From the NCBI RefSeq assembly GCF_000266945.1, contig NC_018025.1, positions 2,852,001-2,916,000 on the forward strand: DNA of 64,000 nucleotides. The letters run 5' to 3'. The translations under genes were made by a program, and so were the position numbers. The number at the start of each line of letters is the position of its first letter. Within the stretch, counting starts at the first letter, position 1. The DNA comes from Desulfomonile tiedjei DSM 6799. GTDB taxonomy: Bacteria; Desulfobacterota; Desulfomonilia; Desulfomonilales; Desulfomonilaceae. A model generated the notes under the pieces. It was given only the letters and a program-made list of their open reading frames with translations. It did not search any database and had not been told where the DNA came from. Positions 26,704 through 36,070 of the stretch are shown one piece after another.

Positions 26704-27774
26704 CTATTCCACAAGTTTCTGCTGCTGGCTCTGAATGGTATGAGGCTCTTTGGTGCGGACCTCCCGAACAATGTTGTCTATCCCGAGAATAATAGTATCC
26801 AGCTCATCTGAAAGTCGCGACGTCTGTTTGTAATCCTGATCGAGACTACCAAACCAGGTTACGGTTTTTTCCAAGAGTCTGAAAAGGTCGTCAAGTTCAC
26901 CTCTGAGCCGTTGGGCTTCTTCCGGGAATTTTGTTATTTCATGACCGATCCGCACTGCAGAGCTGAGAATTTCTCGCAATTTTACGTACAGATCCCCCAT
27001 TTCCGATCCCGCGGCCGCTGCAGGAAGGGATTGGTCCTTGAGTCGATTTCTCAGATCAAAACCTTCTTCCATGATCGAGGCCAGCTTGGATCTGTCGTCG
27101 ACGGACAAACCCTTTACCACCTCTGCATAATCTCCGGCTAGAACACGCCAGCCCTCAGAGAGCAAACCCGGTCTGGTCCCCGAAACGAGCGGTCTTCGAT
27201 ATTTCATCCGAAACGCTGCAACCGCGATCGGTGCAACAAGAGCAACGAGCAACAGCAGAAATGCGGTAAGTCCACCAAACAGCGGAGCTCCAATCAGGGC
27301 AGCAGCAGACAAAATAAGACCGGGATTCCAGAGTTGTTCCCAAACCTTCTTTGGTCCGCCGGGAACAATTGTTCCTTCAATGTTGATTGCTTTGAGAGCA
27401 CGAATGAGGCGTTCCGCCGATTCTTCGTCAATTCCGCTTGCTAATAGGGACCTGCCCCGGAATAGCCGCGTGTCCGCCTCGAAGAGATCGACCTCAGGAA
27501 ACCAGCTCCGAATAAGTGATACTGCATTGGTTCGCAGTATTTTCGAGGGCACTTCCTGAATCTCAACCGCCAGATCTCCGGAAGAAATCGATGACGGAGA
27601 CAATTCTCCGCAAGCCGGGCAAAACGGGTAGCCTTGCTTTATGCTCTTTTCACATGATGTGCAGGTGTGTCCGATGGAATCCAAAGCAAAAACCTCTCCT
27701 GGAACAGATTCTTGCGTATCAACTACCGTTTTGAAAAGGCTGTGGTTCTCGCATGTGAACATCGGAGAATGCAT
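26704..27774 (-). CDS. Zinc-ribbon protein with central membrane segment
   Basis: Four cysteines at 38, 41, 52 and 55 (CTSC...CPAC) form a zinc ribbon. A region of about 70-145 follows that looks like a small ferredoxin-like ATPase-associated or ribosomal-like domain, then one or two membrane helices (about 165-195) and a helical C-terminal half. Function unknown. It is 31 bases downstream of a zinc-ribbon pseudokinase gene on the same strand, so the two products probably act together; the shared ribbon type suggests binding of the same partner. The start is uncertain; an ATG four codons later is possible. Confidence 0.8.
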   Translation of the reverse strand: MHSPMFTCENHSLFKTVVDTQESVPGEVFALDSIGHTCTSCEKSIKQGYPFCPACGELSPSSISSGDLAVEIQEVPSKILRTNAVSLIRSWFPEVDLFEADTRLFRGRSLLASGIDEESAERLIRALKAINIEGTIVPGGPKKVWEQLWNPGLILSAAALIGAPLFGGLTAFLLLLVALVAPIAVAAFRMKYRRPLVSGTRPGLLSEGWRVLAGDYAEVVKGLSVDDRSKLASIMEEGFDLRNRLKDQSLPAAAAGSEMGDLYVKLREILSSAVRIGHEITKFPEEAQRLRGELDDLFRLLEKTVTWFGSLDQDYKQTSRLSDELDTIILGIDNIVREVRTKEPHTIQSQQQKLVE

Positions 27775-27805
27775 TCATGAGCATTCGAGCTTGGGAAAGA
27801 CTTTC

Positions 27806-29221
27806 TCAGGTGAACGATTTTCCGATGGTCACCTCCATTTGGGTGGCACTTCTCCATCGCTGAGACAACTCCTTCTCCAGGCACTTGAGAATCATAGCGT
27901 CCAGCCAGGCCGGAATTTGCCATCTGTGAACCCGAGGAGGCACAGGAAAAGTTTTCAGATGAGCGAAGCGATATTCTTCGATTTCTGCAGCTTTGAATGC
28001 GCACTTTCCTGTGGCAAGCCTGTAGAGAGTCGTTCCCAGAGCATAAATATCCGCAAAGAAATGATTTACGAACTTGCTATCCAGCACGAAGCACTCGGGG
28101 GCAAGGTTTGCCGGGTCCACTTCGGGCTCCTCAAACATGCGTCGCTTGAATCCCCGGACTTCCACAAGTGCCTTCCAAATGCCACATTCATCCAATTTCA
28201 CAGTATTAGTGTCCGGGTCGAAGAGGAACTTTCTTGGGCTTAATGCTCCGTGAGGCAGTCTTCGTGCTACTCCATCAGCCCCCCGATGCATGTGGGAATA
28301 TCCAACGGCATTCAGCAATTGCGGAAGCAGCTCCATGAACAGATCGAGAGAAATCCCGTCTTGGGTGGACTTGAGTAGAGACTCCAGATTGGACGGCATG
28401 TGTTCGTAAACGAGCGTTGGCTTGCCTTCCACAAATGTCTTTCCGTACACCTTCAGAATATTCGCGTCTCTCATTGCGAACTGATATGCAAACGCCTTTT
28501 CCATGAATTCGGAAACGATACCGTCCTCGGTGTCTTCGAGATGAAATACTCGCACATTGAGAAGCGGCCGTTCTCCGTCATAAGAATCAAGTGCAGAAAA
28601 AAGAGTCGATCCTGCAGAATGCTCCAGTATTTCAACAAGGTTGTATGAACCTTGCGAGATTTCTTCCGGCGTTTCGTCAGAAAATGCAACTTGCTCCAAC
28701 GGAATGCCGATCATATCCTGTACTTCTTCAGGGAATGACTCTTCCGGCACGGGCTCGGACACCGGTTGCGCGGGTACTGCAGGCGGGCTCGTCATAAGAG
28801 GTTCCGGAGCAATGGCAACGGGATCTTGGGGAACTTTCTCTTTTTCGGGAATTATGACTAAAGCCGTGTCATTCGAGGATTCGGATTCCACGGCTTGGAG
28901 TCCGGGGTCGGGGATAGATTCCTTCGTAACGTCGATCCCGCACGCGGGACATATGGTGAACGCAGTAGGGTGAATATGGCTGCAGACCGGGCAATGATAG
29001 AGAGATTTCAGAAAATCCTTCTCCTGTCGAGCCTCGATTTCCTGAATGACTCTGTTTCGATCGAAATACTGATCTTTCGATATGTGACCGTCGTTTATGA
29101 GCCGTCTCACGACTCCGATCAGCTCTTTAGGATTCAGGCCATACTTGACCAGCAGATCTCTATCCTTGAGTCCTCTGCAATAATCTTTGACGAATTCTTG
29201 AATATCCAGTCTTGTGCCCAT
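27806..29221 (-). CDS. Zinc-ribbon pseudokinase
   Basis: A helical N-terminus (1-70) is followed by a zinc ribbon (Cys77, 80, 91, 94), an acidic/Pro linker (100-190) and a eukaryotic-type Ser/Thr kinase fold (about 200-471). Key residues are lost: the HRDLKPEN loop reads HGALSPRK (324-331; the catalytic Asp is Ala and the metal-binding Asn is Lys), DFG reads DEC (344-346), and the beta3 Lys region reads NVRVF. The C-lobe motifs APE (LAPECF) and D.YALGTTLYRLATG are kept. So it is probably a scaffold or regulator and not an active kinase. It is the first gene of a pair with the zinc-ribbon membrane protein. Confidence 0.88.
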   Translation of the reverse strand: MGTRLDIQEFVKDYCRGLKDRDLLVKYGLNPKELIGVVRRLINDGHISKDQYFDRNRVIQEIEARQEKDFLKSLYHCPVCSHIHPTAFTICPACGIDVTKESIPDPGLQAVESESSNDTALVIIPEKEKVPQDPVAIAPEPLMTSPPAVPAQPVSEPVPEESFPEEVQDMIGIPLEQVAFSDETPEEISQGSYNLVEILEHSAGSTLFSALDSYDGERPLLNVRVFHLEDTEDGIVSEFMEKAFAYQFAMRDANILKVYGKTFVEGKPTLVYEHMPSNLESLLKSTQDGISLDLFMELLPQLLNAVGYSHMHRGADGVARRLPHGALSPRKFLFDPDTNTVKLDECGIWKALVEVRGFKRRMFEEPEVDPANLAPECFVLDSKFVNHFFADIYALGTTLYRLATGKCAFKAAEIEEYRFAHLKTFPVPPRVHRWQIPAWLDAMILKCLEKELSQRWRSATQMEVTIGKSFT

Positions 29222-29403
29222 TCAGTTCCTCATCCAAAGACGTGCCGGGCAAGCGCAGGAAAATTGTAATCGACCCCATTACCGATCGACGATGCTGAGC
29301 AATATTTTCGAACTCTTACGGCTTGGCTGATAGAGAGTATACCATCAAATCTAATGGGAGGGGTAATGGAAAGACACTGTCCTTCCCGGCATGGGGTACG
29401 CTT

Positions 29404-29637
29404 CTAGTGTCCTCTGAGTTGATTCTCCCACCATTGAATATCAGAGTGCACCAGACCGGTCAAATCGTTGGATCTCAATATGCCTCTTATCCATCGCAAT
29501 GATTTCTCGGGCGGGTGAAGATAAATATGATTCCAAGCATGGGCCCCGGCTATTCCCAGAACCAATACGGTAGCGACGGCATTTGCGAAGTCTTCCGGCA
29601 CCTCTTTCGGGATATGCAATCTTCTCTCCTGGGGCAT
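29404..29637 (-). CDS. Small hypothetical protein, possibly membrane-associated
   Basis: The 77-residue reading frame has a short hydrophobic stretch (FANAVATVLVLGIAGAHAW, about 18-36) and a basic C-terminal half. A weak GAGAG lies before the ATG. The next gene upstream on the same strand is a clear single-span membrane protein (29746-29907), so the two may be cotranscribed. No family recognised. Confidence 0.45.
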   Translation of the reverse strand: MPQERRLHIPKEVPEDFANAVATVLVLGIAGAHAWNHIYLHPPEKSLRWIRGILRSNDLTGLVHSDIQWWENQLRGH

Positions 29638-29745
29638 GTGAACTCTCTAGAACATAATGCGGCGGTCACCGGATTGACGCAAAAAGGCTCAACGTTTCAT
29701 TGCACGCAAAACGCTCCTCTGAGCCTCAGGCTGACACCGTCGACA

Positions 29746-29907
29746 TTACTTTAACAGATCGTTCTTCATGAAGAAACCTATGGCAATTCCGATGAATCCC
29801 AGAACCGAACCGACCCAGAAAGCCCAGGCCCAGTAAGAGAACAAAGAACCCCATTCCGTTCCATGAAAATCGGCAGCAGCAATTAAAGAATAAGCCAGAT
29901 AATCCAT
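29746..29907 (-). CDS. 53-residue single-span membrane protein
   Basis: The frame MDYLAYSLIAAADFHG... is 53 residues long, with a predicted membrane helix at about 28-47 (AWAFWVGSVLGFIGIAIGFF) and a charged KNDLLK end. AGGAGG lies eight bases before the ATG, which is the strongest reason to call it. A 67-residue frame overlapping on the same strand gives a less convincing protein. It might be a small subunit of a membrane complex, but no partner is obvious nearby. Confidence 0.7.
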   Translation of the reverse strand: MDYLAYSLIAAADFHGTEWGSLFSYWAWAFWVGSVLGFIGIAIGFFMKNDLLK

Positions 29908-30031
29908 AGTACGCTCCTCCTGACATCAATGTACACGAATCAGCTCCCGCAAGTCAAAGAGACGCTTCGATCGATAGCATGTACGGTCGAACGCAGAACC
30001 ATAGAGAACGACGGAATTACCGCATCTAAAA

Positions 30032-32980
30032 CTAGTCGAACAAGTCGCATTGATGAGGCGACCGCGGCCGTGCCTTGGATGCTGGTTTAACAAATTCACA
30101 GAGGTCCTTTCGAGTTTCGGATATGAAGCGAGAACACGGGAGTTCACGGACCTTTCCTCTGAATACCCGACGCGTGGAATAGGTCATGTAGAGCATATCT
30201 GCCGCGCGGGTCATCCCTACGTAGAGCACCCGGCGTTCTTCGTCCCAATCAGTGCAATCGGGACCGTCACCGTTTCCCACGATGTGCGGGATGATTCCGT
30301 CCTCGCATCCTGCAATAAATACTACTGGAAATTCAAGGCCTTTTGCGGCGTGTATTGTCATGAGAGCTACGGATTCCGCTCTGGGGTCGTACGCTTCCGC
30401 CTCCTCCGTTGGAGAAGATTTTCTGGCTCTCTGAAAGGGAATTCCGGATGACTTGAATTTAGCTTCCAATGCATCGCCCACTGAATTCAGGCGAAAAAGA
30501 ACTGCAAAATCACGGAATCCGTAATTGCCGGAACCTTCTTCCGCCCTGCCTGAATCTTTGGAAAAAAAAGAAGTGCCGCCAATGATTGCATCGATGGTTC
30601 TGGATATGAACTCCGCCTCATAAACTTCGGTCGGCACATGCACGATTTTCGGTTTGGCTTTCCCCTGTCTGTGAGCAGTGAGATTTTCCGATAGACCTGT
30701 ATGGTCAAGAACGTGTCGTGAAAACTTGAAAATCGGCGCTTTGGATCGATAATTGGTTCCCAGATTTATCTTGCAGACTGAAGGATAATCCTGCTCGAAT
30801 GTGAGGAAGAATCGGCGATCCGCTCCACGAAAACCATAAATCGCCTGATCGGGATCTCCGATGGCAAAGAGCCCTGCACCGTCAGTTCCAGCGAGAGACC
30901 GTACCATGCTGTATTGCGCGAGATTCGTATCCTGAAATTCGTCAATGCACAGGTGACGAGCGTATGTTCGGGAAAAAGCTTCAGCCTGGTCGCGATGGGA
31001 GCGTAGCAGATCGGCAGGTTTCATCAGCAGATCGTCCAGATCGAGCAGTCCCTCCTTTTCAAGGTGCTGCTGGTAAAGGGAATATGCCCGCGCAAGTTCA
31101 GGGTTTTCGCACCGATCCCAACGTATGAGCTTCTGCTTGCACGAGCTGATTGTCTCAAGCATCGAACGGTGAGTACCGGGGACTTTCATTCCGGCCGATT
31201 TGATTGACTCGACAAAAAACTCGAGTGCCTGATCCCATGTGAGTATCGAATCGGGCGGCGGACAGATTCCTTGATCCGCAAAGAACTTCAGCAGCCGAAT
31301 ACCCAACTGATGGAACGTTCCAGCCCAGCACTGCTCGGCTTTTTCCTCTGGAAGTGCCTCTGCCAACCGATCCCGTACTTCCTGCGCGGCTTTACGAGTG
31401 AACGTCACAGCAACAGTATGTTGTGGATCGGCAATTCCGTTCTGAACGGCCTGAGTTATCCGGGCAATGAGCGTGCGGGTTTTTCCCGTGCCGGGACCGG
31501 CCTGGACGAGAACAGGCTTGTCAAACACAGATGCGGCCAAGTGCTGTTGCTCGTTCAGTTCGACCGCGGCAAGCTCCGGGGCAACACAGTCGATCTTCGG
31601 GGAAATCTTTTCACGAGGTTTCCGAGCGACCGGCTTCGATCTGGTACGAGGCGCAGGAATGGGCTTGTGTCCTGGCAGGAGTGATTCCTGTCCCAGGAGT
31701 TTTTCCCGTTCCCCCGGGGAGAAGAGTTCCACTGTACCGTATTCTCCGTCGTATCCAGGTTGGATGATAACGTTTCCGTCACGCACCTTTTTGAGTGCTT
31801 CCGCAATAAGAGGGGATTTTCGCGCCACGGTTTCGAGATCGAGAGACCACAATAAATCGAGTTCCGGCCCCAGCTTGGAAAGGATCTCCCTGTAAATTGC
31901 GTCCACTTTTTTGCTCTGACGTCCGACACCCAATGTTTGTGCGATGATTTCCGGGAGGGACAGCATCCTCCAGAAAGGTGAAAATCCGGGCCTGTCTCCC
32001 GATTCCCGGTCCGAAAGCTCGTGCACCCGGTTTACGACTCCCACAGTGACCACATGGCCGCAAACAGGGCACCTTCCGCCGGCTGCAACTGTCTGGGAAG
32101 GCTCCAATCGGACCGAACATTTTCTGTGGCCGTCCAGGTGGTACTTGCCTTCTTCGGGAAAGAACTCGATTGTTCCAATGAAACGAGCTTCGTCTCGGCC
32201 TTCGCCGGTTCGGCCGCCAGTAGCGGTTCTGATGGCTTCTCTGATGGCCTGATACCCCGCTATCCCTTCGAAGATATTGACTTCTCGCCCCAATCGTGAC
32301 GGCGAGTGGGTATCCGAATTGGAGATGAGCGTGTAATTATCGAGAGAACTGACTCTCCGGTTCATCTCGGGATCTGAAGAAAGTCCGGTTTCCAGGGCAA
32401 AGATGTACGGAGATAGATCCTCGAAGCACTCCTCCACTGAATCGAATCCCGATTTGGACCCCAGGAGGGAAAACCAGGGTGTCCACACGTGAGCCGGAAT
32501 CACAAAACTCTCGGGAGTGACTTCGAGCGCGATTTCCAGCAGGTTGCGGCTATCCAGCCCTAGAATCGGTCTCCCGTCCGATCGTATGTTGCCAATGCGA
32601 TCCAGCCGGGCATTCAGTTTCCTCATGGAATCCTTGTCCGGCATGAAAACGAGATTATGGACTTTTCGAGTGGCTCCATGCTTTTTGTAAATCGAGCTGA
32701 TTTCCACATTGAGAATGAACCGGACGTCTCCCGGGCCAAATCCGCCGGGTAATGGCGCAATGTCAGGCAAATACTCGTCCTTCAACCGAAGCAGCCCATG
32801 TTCCGCTTCCTCGAGCATTTCTTCTATTTCAGCAGACCATTGAGGATGCGTGAAATCTCCGGTTGCGAGTACACGGATCCCCTTTAAAACAGCCCAGCGG
32901 GTGAGTTCAATGAGGTTGCTGTCCCGGGAAGTGGCTATAGAGTATTTGGAGTGTATATGTAAGTCGGCAAAATAATGCAC
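30032..32980 (-). CDS. Fusion of EndoQ-like PHP nuclease and UvrD/PcrA-type helicase
   Basis: Residues 1-400 resemble EndoQ, the nuclease that cuts DNA 5' of deaminated bases: DLHIHSKYS at 6-14, ATGDFTHP, NVEISSIY, PAHVWTPW, SNSDTHSP, and a zinc ribbon partly visible as CS...CPVCGH. Residues about 470-960 are a superfamily 1A helicase: Walker A QAGPGTGKT (493-501), VTFTRKAA, DEFQD (680-684), GDPDQAIYGFRG, TIHAAKGLEF and YVGMTRA. The last residues QCDLF (977-981) match the pentapeptide used to bind the DNA polymerase sliding clamp. So one chain can recognise, nick, unwind and contact the replication clamp. AGGAGG precedes the ATG. Confidence 0.9.
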   Translation of the reverse strand: MHYFADLHIHSKYSIATSRDSNLIELTRWAVLKGIRVLATGDFTHPQWSAEIEEMLEEAEHGLLRLKDEYLPDIAPLPGGFGPGDVRFILNVEISSIYKKHGATRKVHNLVFMPDKDSMRKLNARLDRIGNIRSDGRPILGLDSRNLLEIALEVTPESFVIPAHVWTPWFSLLGSKSGFDSVEECFEDLSPYIFALETGLSSDPEMNRRVSSLDNYTLISNSDTHSPSRLGREVNIFEGIAGYQAIREAIRTATGGRTGEGRDEARFIGTIEFFPEEGKYHLDGHRKCSVRLEPSQTVAAGGRCPVCGHVVTVGVVNRVHELSDRESGDRPGFSPFWRMLSLPEIIAQTLGVGRQSKKVDAIYREILSKLGPELDLLWSLDLETVARKSPLIAEALKKVRDGNVIIQPGYDGEYGTVELFSPGEREKLLGQESLLPGHKPIPAPRTRSKPVARKPREKISPKIDCVAPELAAVELNEQQHLAASVFDKPVLVQAGPGTGKTRTLIARITQAVQNGIADPQHTVAVTFTRKAAQEVRDRLAEALPEEKAEQCWAGTFHQLGIRLLKFFADQGICPPPDSILTWDQALEFFVESIKSAGMKVPGTHRSMLETISSCKQKLIRWDRCENPELARAYSLYQQHLEKEGLLDLDDLLMKPADLLRSHRDQAEAFSRTYARHLCIDEFQDTNLAQYSMVRSLAGTDGAGLFAIGDPDQAIYGFRGADRRFFLTFEQDYPSVCKINLGTNYRSKAPIFKFSRHVLDHTGLSENLTAHRQGKAKPKIVHVPTEVYEAEFISRTIDAIIGGTSFFSKDSGRAEEGSGNYGFRDFAVLFRLNSVGDALEAKFKSSGIPFQRARKSSPTEEAEAYDPRAESVALMTIHAAKGLEFPVVFIAGCEDGIIPHIVGNGDGPDCTDWDEERRVLYVGMTRAADMLYMTYSTRRVFRGKVRELPCSRFISETRKDLCEFVKPASKARPRSPHQCDLFD

Positions 32981-33034
32981 GAAGACCTCCTTTTAGGCTG
33001 ATTCTTCGAAACACTCTGAAGAAGAGAGTTCATA

Positions 33035-34483
33035 TCAAGGCTTCTGAAGCGCATCGATCTTTTTCGTCAGTGTTGTTTTGAGTGCCGGATCTTCTGCTGA
33101 TTCCAGCGCAGTTGTATAGTTCGACAATGCTTTCGACGGATTTCCCGATCGTTCGAACGCCTGTCCGGTAAACAGAAGAGTTCCGGCCTTTTGATCCGGA
33201 GTCGACGATCGTTCGAATGCCTTTTTGTAGAAAGAAAGCGCTTTGTCCAGTTTTCCTTTTTCCATCCATGCGTGTCCCAGGCTGAGGAGCACTTCCCTGT
33301 CTTTCGGGGCGACCTTCAAAGCTCGTTCCAGGACGGCAATTGACTCGTCCACCTGATTGTCCTTTAAGTACACCGATGCCAGATTCACGTAAGCCAACAC
33401 ATGCTTGGAATCATGCTCTATCGCTTTCGTGAAATCCTGTGTGGCAGATTGAGTGTCCCCACTCATCCAGTAGATGACTCCACGATTTGTCAGTGCCTCC
33501 GCATGTTTCGGGTTCATGTGCAGGACCTGATCGAAATCGCGCCCTGCTTTTTCAGATTCCCCGAGCTTGGACAGAGAAACGCCCCTGTTATAAAAATAAC
33601 GCGGCGTCTGTTCGTTGATTTCAATTGCTTTGGAAAAGGCTTCAACAGCCTCCGTGTGACGATTCAAAGCCTGCATGCAATTGCCAAGATTATAGAATCC
33701 TTCGGGATTGTTCGGATCCAGCCGAACGCTCTCGGTGCAATCCTCCAGGGCTTTATCCGGATCGTTCAATTTGAGAAGTGCAGAGCAACGATTCATGTAC
33801 AGTAATGGAGTCGGCTGCCGTTTCAATGCTTCCGAATAATATGTGACCGCCTCGCTGAATCTGCTGCTCAGGAAATGTGCATCGCCGCTTCCGGCCAGCG
33901 CTTCAACTTGTTCCGGATCCCCGGTCAGGACCGTCTGGAATTCCTTAAGAGCTTTGTCAGGCAGTCCCGAAACGATATGAATCTTCCCCAGGAGAACGCG
34001 CGCTTTCTTCTGGCGTGGATCGATACGAAGAACCTGATTAATATCTTCGAGTGCTTCTTTGTTTTGATTTTGCCGAGATTTCAGTGATGCACGGTTGTAG
34101 AGCGCTGTTATGTTTTGAGGATCGCACACCAGAGCGCGGGAATAGTCCAGGAGCGCTTGCGAAAAATCTCCCTGTTCCTGATACACCATTCCCCGATTAG
34201 TGTAAGCTTCGGCATACGCGGGATCGAATTCCAGTGCACGATTGAAACTCTCCAGAGCAGCGTCCCAGTCCCTGTTCTTAGCGTGGATCACTCCTTTGTT
34301 GTTACTGATCGCCGGATTCTTGGGGTCCAATTCTTCAGCTTTATCCAGCAGTTCCATAGCCTCGGTTGTGTCACCCGACCTGATCGCTGTCTCGGCTCGC
34401 TCGAACAATTCTTCCAGGGAATCCGCAGAAGCTATTGTGCACAGACTAATTAATAAGAAGATGGATGCAATTGTCTTCATCAT
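33035..34483 (-). CDS. Exported TPR repeat protein
   Basis: A signal peptide (1-20, cleavage after ASA) is followed by about twelve tandem 34-residue TPR units covering nearly the whole mature protein (such as AYTNRGMVYQEQGDFSQALLDYSRAL). TPR arrays form a superhelical scaffold for protein binding; in the periplasm they often serve envelope assembly complexes. The ATG pair at the start has AAGGAGC upstream. It is transcribed divergently from an envelope gene set (34700-37682), with a 216-base promoter region between. Confidence 0.93.
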   Translation of the reverse strand: MMKTIASIFLLISLCTIASADSLEELFERAETAIRSGDTTEAMELLDKAEELDPKNPAISNNKGVIHAKNRDWDAALESFNRALEFDPAYAEAYTNRGMVYQEQGDFSQALLDYSRALVCDPQNITALYNRASLKSRQNQNKEALEDINQVLRIDPRQKKARVLLGKIHIVSGLPDKALKEFQTVLTGDPEQVEALAGSGDAHFLSSRFSEAVTYYSEALKRQPTPLLYMNRCSALLKLNDPDKALEDCTESVRLDPNNPEGFYNLGNCMQALNRHTEAVEAFSKAIEINEQTPRYFYNRGVSLSKLGESEKAGRDFDQVLHMNPKHAEALTNRGVIYWMSGDTQSATQDFTKAIEHDSKHVLAYVNLASVYLKDNQVDESIAVLERALKVAPKDREVLLSLGHAWMEKGKLDKALSFYKKAFERSSTPDQKAGTLLFTGQAFERSGNPSKALSNYTTALESAEDPALKTTLTKKIDALQKP

Positions 34484-34699
34484 AGGGCTCCTTCTTTCGG
34501 TTGCAAAGAACGGCCAACACGATACAATGAATTTCGAGCCAACTTGACCTGACGGACCAGAATTGTTAAAAGCAGAATCAGTTGGTCTCCAGGTTTATGG
34601 TGCATCGATCGTATTATTGCGTACGGAGAAAAACGCTTATTCGGGAGCAAACTCAAATATTCCACTGTCTGACCGCGAGAATGGGGGTATGCATATCTG

Positions 34700-36070
34700 A
34701 TGGTCAATCTGTTGTCAATTGTTCAAAGCCGGCGAACGATTCGGAGTCATGGAAGCAGTCGTTTTTTGATGTTTCTTTTTCTGGTTCTCCAACTTTCAGT
34801 TTCAATAACGTGCAGTGCAGATTCTTTTGACGAATCGCCACCCGTATGGGAATTCATACTGTGGGGCGGCAAGCCCAAACTGAAGCCCACTGCGGTTGCT
34901 CGAGCAGAAGGAAACGGTAGAGAATCTGAACGGCCTGCAAATCCCGTGGCAGATCCGACGCGGAAACCGGATGGGGAGTCAGTTGATTCGACGGCAGGAG
35001 AAGATGAGACTCCTCAGCGCACCATCGCCTTGAAACCTCGTATGGCCGATTCCAAGAGTGCCACCGTAGCAGTGGGAGCCCTGGGCGACGTCGGACCCGA
35101 ACCTTCGCTCGCGCAGCTCCGTGTCTTGGCTCCGAAGAATATACCTCCATTGTACGTCACACCGCCCATGCCTGGAGAAGGAGTGTGGACTTCTCAGGGA
35201 ATGCCGACCGATAAGGACGGGCGCCCGATCGGGTTTCGCACGAGCTATAGACCCAGCTTGGAATACCCCAATGCAGTGGCTCACATGCTCGTACTCGACA
35301 TGAAACGCCTTACAATGAACCTCTACATCGGTTCAACCGAGCCCTGGGCAGGAATGGCTGCTTCATCAGTTGAACCGGATTTACGGAGCCAGATGGTATG
35401 CGTGACGAATGCGCTCTGGAAACAGAAGCACTCAGGTGAGGGTGGTGCGGTATTCCGCGGCAAAGTGCTGAAACCTCTGGCCCATGGAGTAGCGACAATT
35501 GTCACGTACAAAGACAATTCGGTGGACGTTCTCGAATGGAACGAGGGAATTCCTCTTTCCATGGTAAAAGACGCACGTCAACTCCGGCACTTAATCGTTA
35601 AAGACGGTAAGGTGGTGGATTCCATTGTAAAAGCCGGGAAGAAGTCCGATTCGGAAATAGGACTCGGTTTTCTTCTTGTGGAAGACCAGCAGCAATCTGC
35701 CGAGCAGAACTGGTGGGGCGGCTATGGCGGCGGTCAGGTGAACACCTATGGGGCCGACTGGTTCATTGCCACGAGAAGTGCTTTCGGTATCAGGCCTGAC
35801 GGGAATCTGGTGTTTGCTATAGGACATCACATCAGTACGAAAGACCTTGCCAAAGCGTTGGTACTCGCAGGCTGCGATCGAGCAATTCATGCCGACGCAA
35901 ATCCTCACAATGTCGTGGGTAATCTGTATTATTTCGATCCGAGCGGTGGGACCGCAAAGAAGGCTAAACTCTCGCCGGACCAGAAGAATTATACTTTGGA
36001 CAGATATGATCGTAGTTACTCGAGTGATTTCTTTGGTTTCTTTCTGAGACGAGGGGGGGATGAGTCATGA
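34700..36070 (+). CDS. Exported phosphodiester glycosidase-like (NAGPA/DUF2233) protein
   Basis: The 456-residue protein has an N-terminal signal segment (MFLFLVLQLSVSITCSA; the ATG at 34769 may be the true start). A Pro/Glu-rich linker runs to about 125. The C-terminal domain (about 190-450) resembles the NAGPA family, which opens phosphodiester bonds of sugars in periplasm or lysosome: GADWFIATRSAFGIRPDGNLVFAIG and LAGCDRAIHADANPHN are like the family's GR..ig and GgsS.mv motifs. The match is from memory and moderate. Its stop overlaps the next start by four bases (ATGA), so three genes form one operon. Confidence 0.65.
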   Translation: MVNLLSIVQSRRTIRSHGSSRFLMFLFLVLQLSVSITCSADSFDESPPVWEFILWGGKPKLKPTAVARAEGNGRESERPANPVADPTRKPDGESVDSTAGEDETPQRTIALKPRMADSKSATVAVGALGDVGPEPSLAQLRVLAPKNIPPLYVTPPMPGEGVWTSQGMPTDKDGRPIGFRTSYRPSLEYPNAVAHMLVLDMKRLTMNLYIGSTEPWAGMAASSVEPDLRSQMVCVTNALWKQKHSGEGGAVFRGKVLKPLAHGVATIVTYKDNSVDVLEWNEGIPLSMVKDARQLRHLIVKDGKVVDSIVKAGKKSDSEIGLGFLLVEDQQQSAEQNWWGGYGGGQVNTYGADWFIATRSAFGIRPDGNLVFAIGHHISTKDLAKALVLAGCDRAIHADANPHNVVGNLYYFDPSGGTAKKAKLSPDQKNYTLDRYDRSYSSDFFGFFLRRGGDES

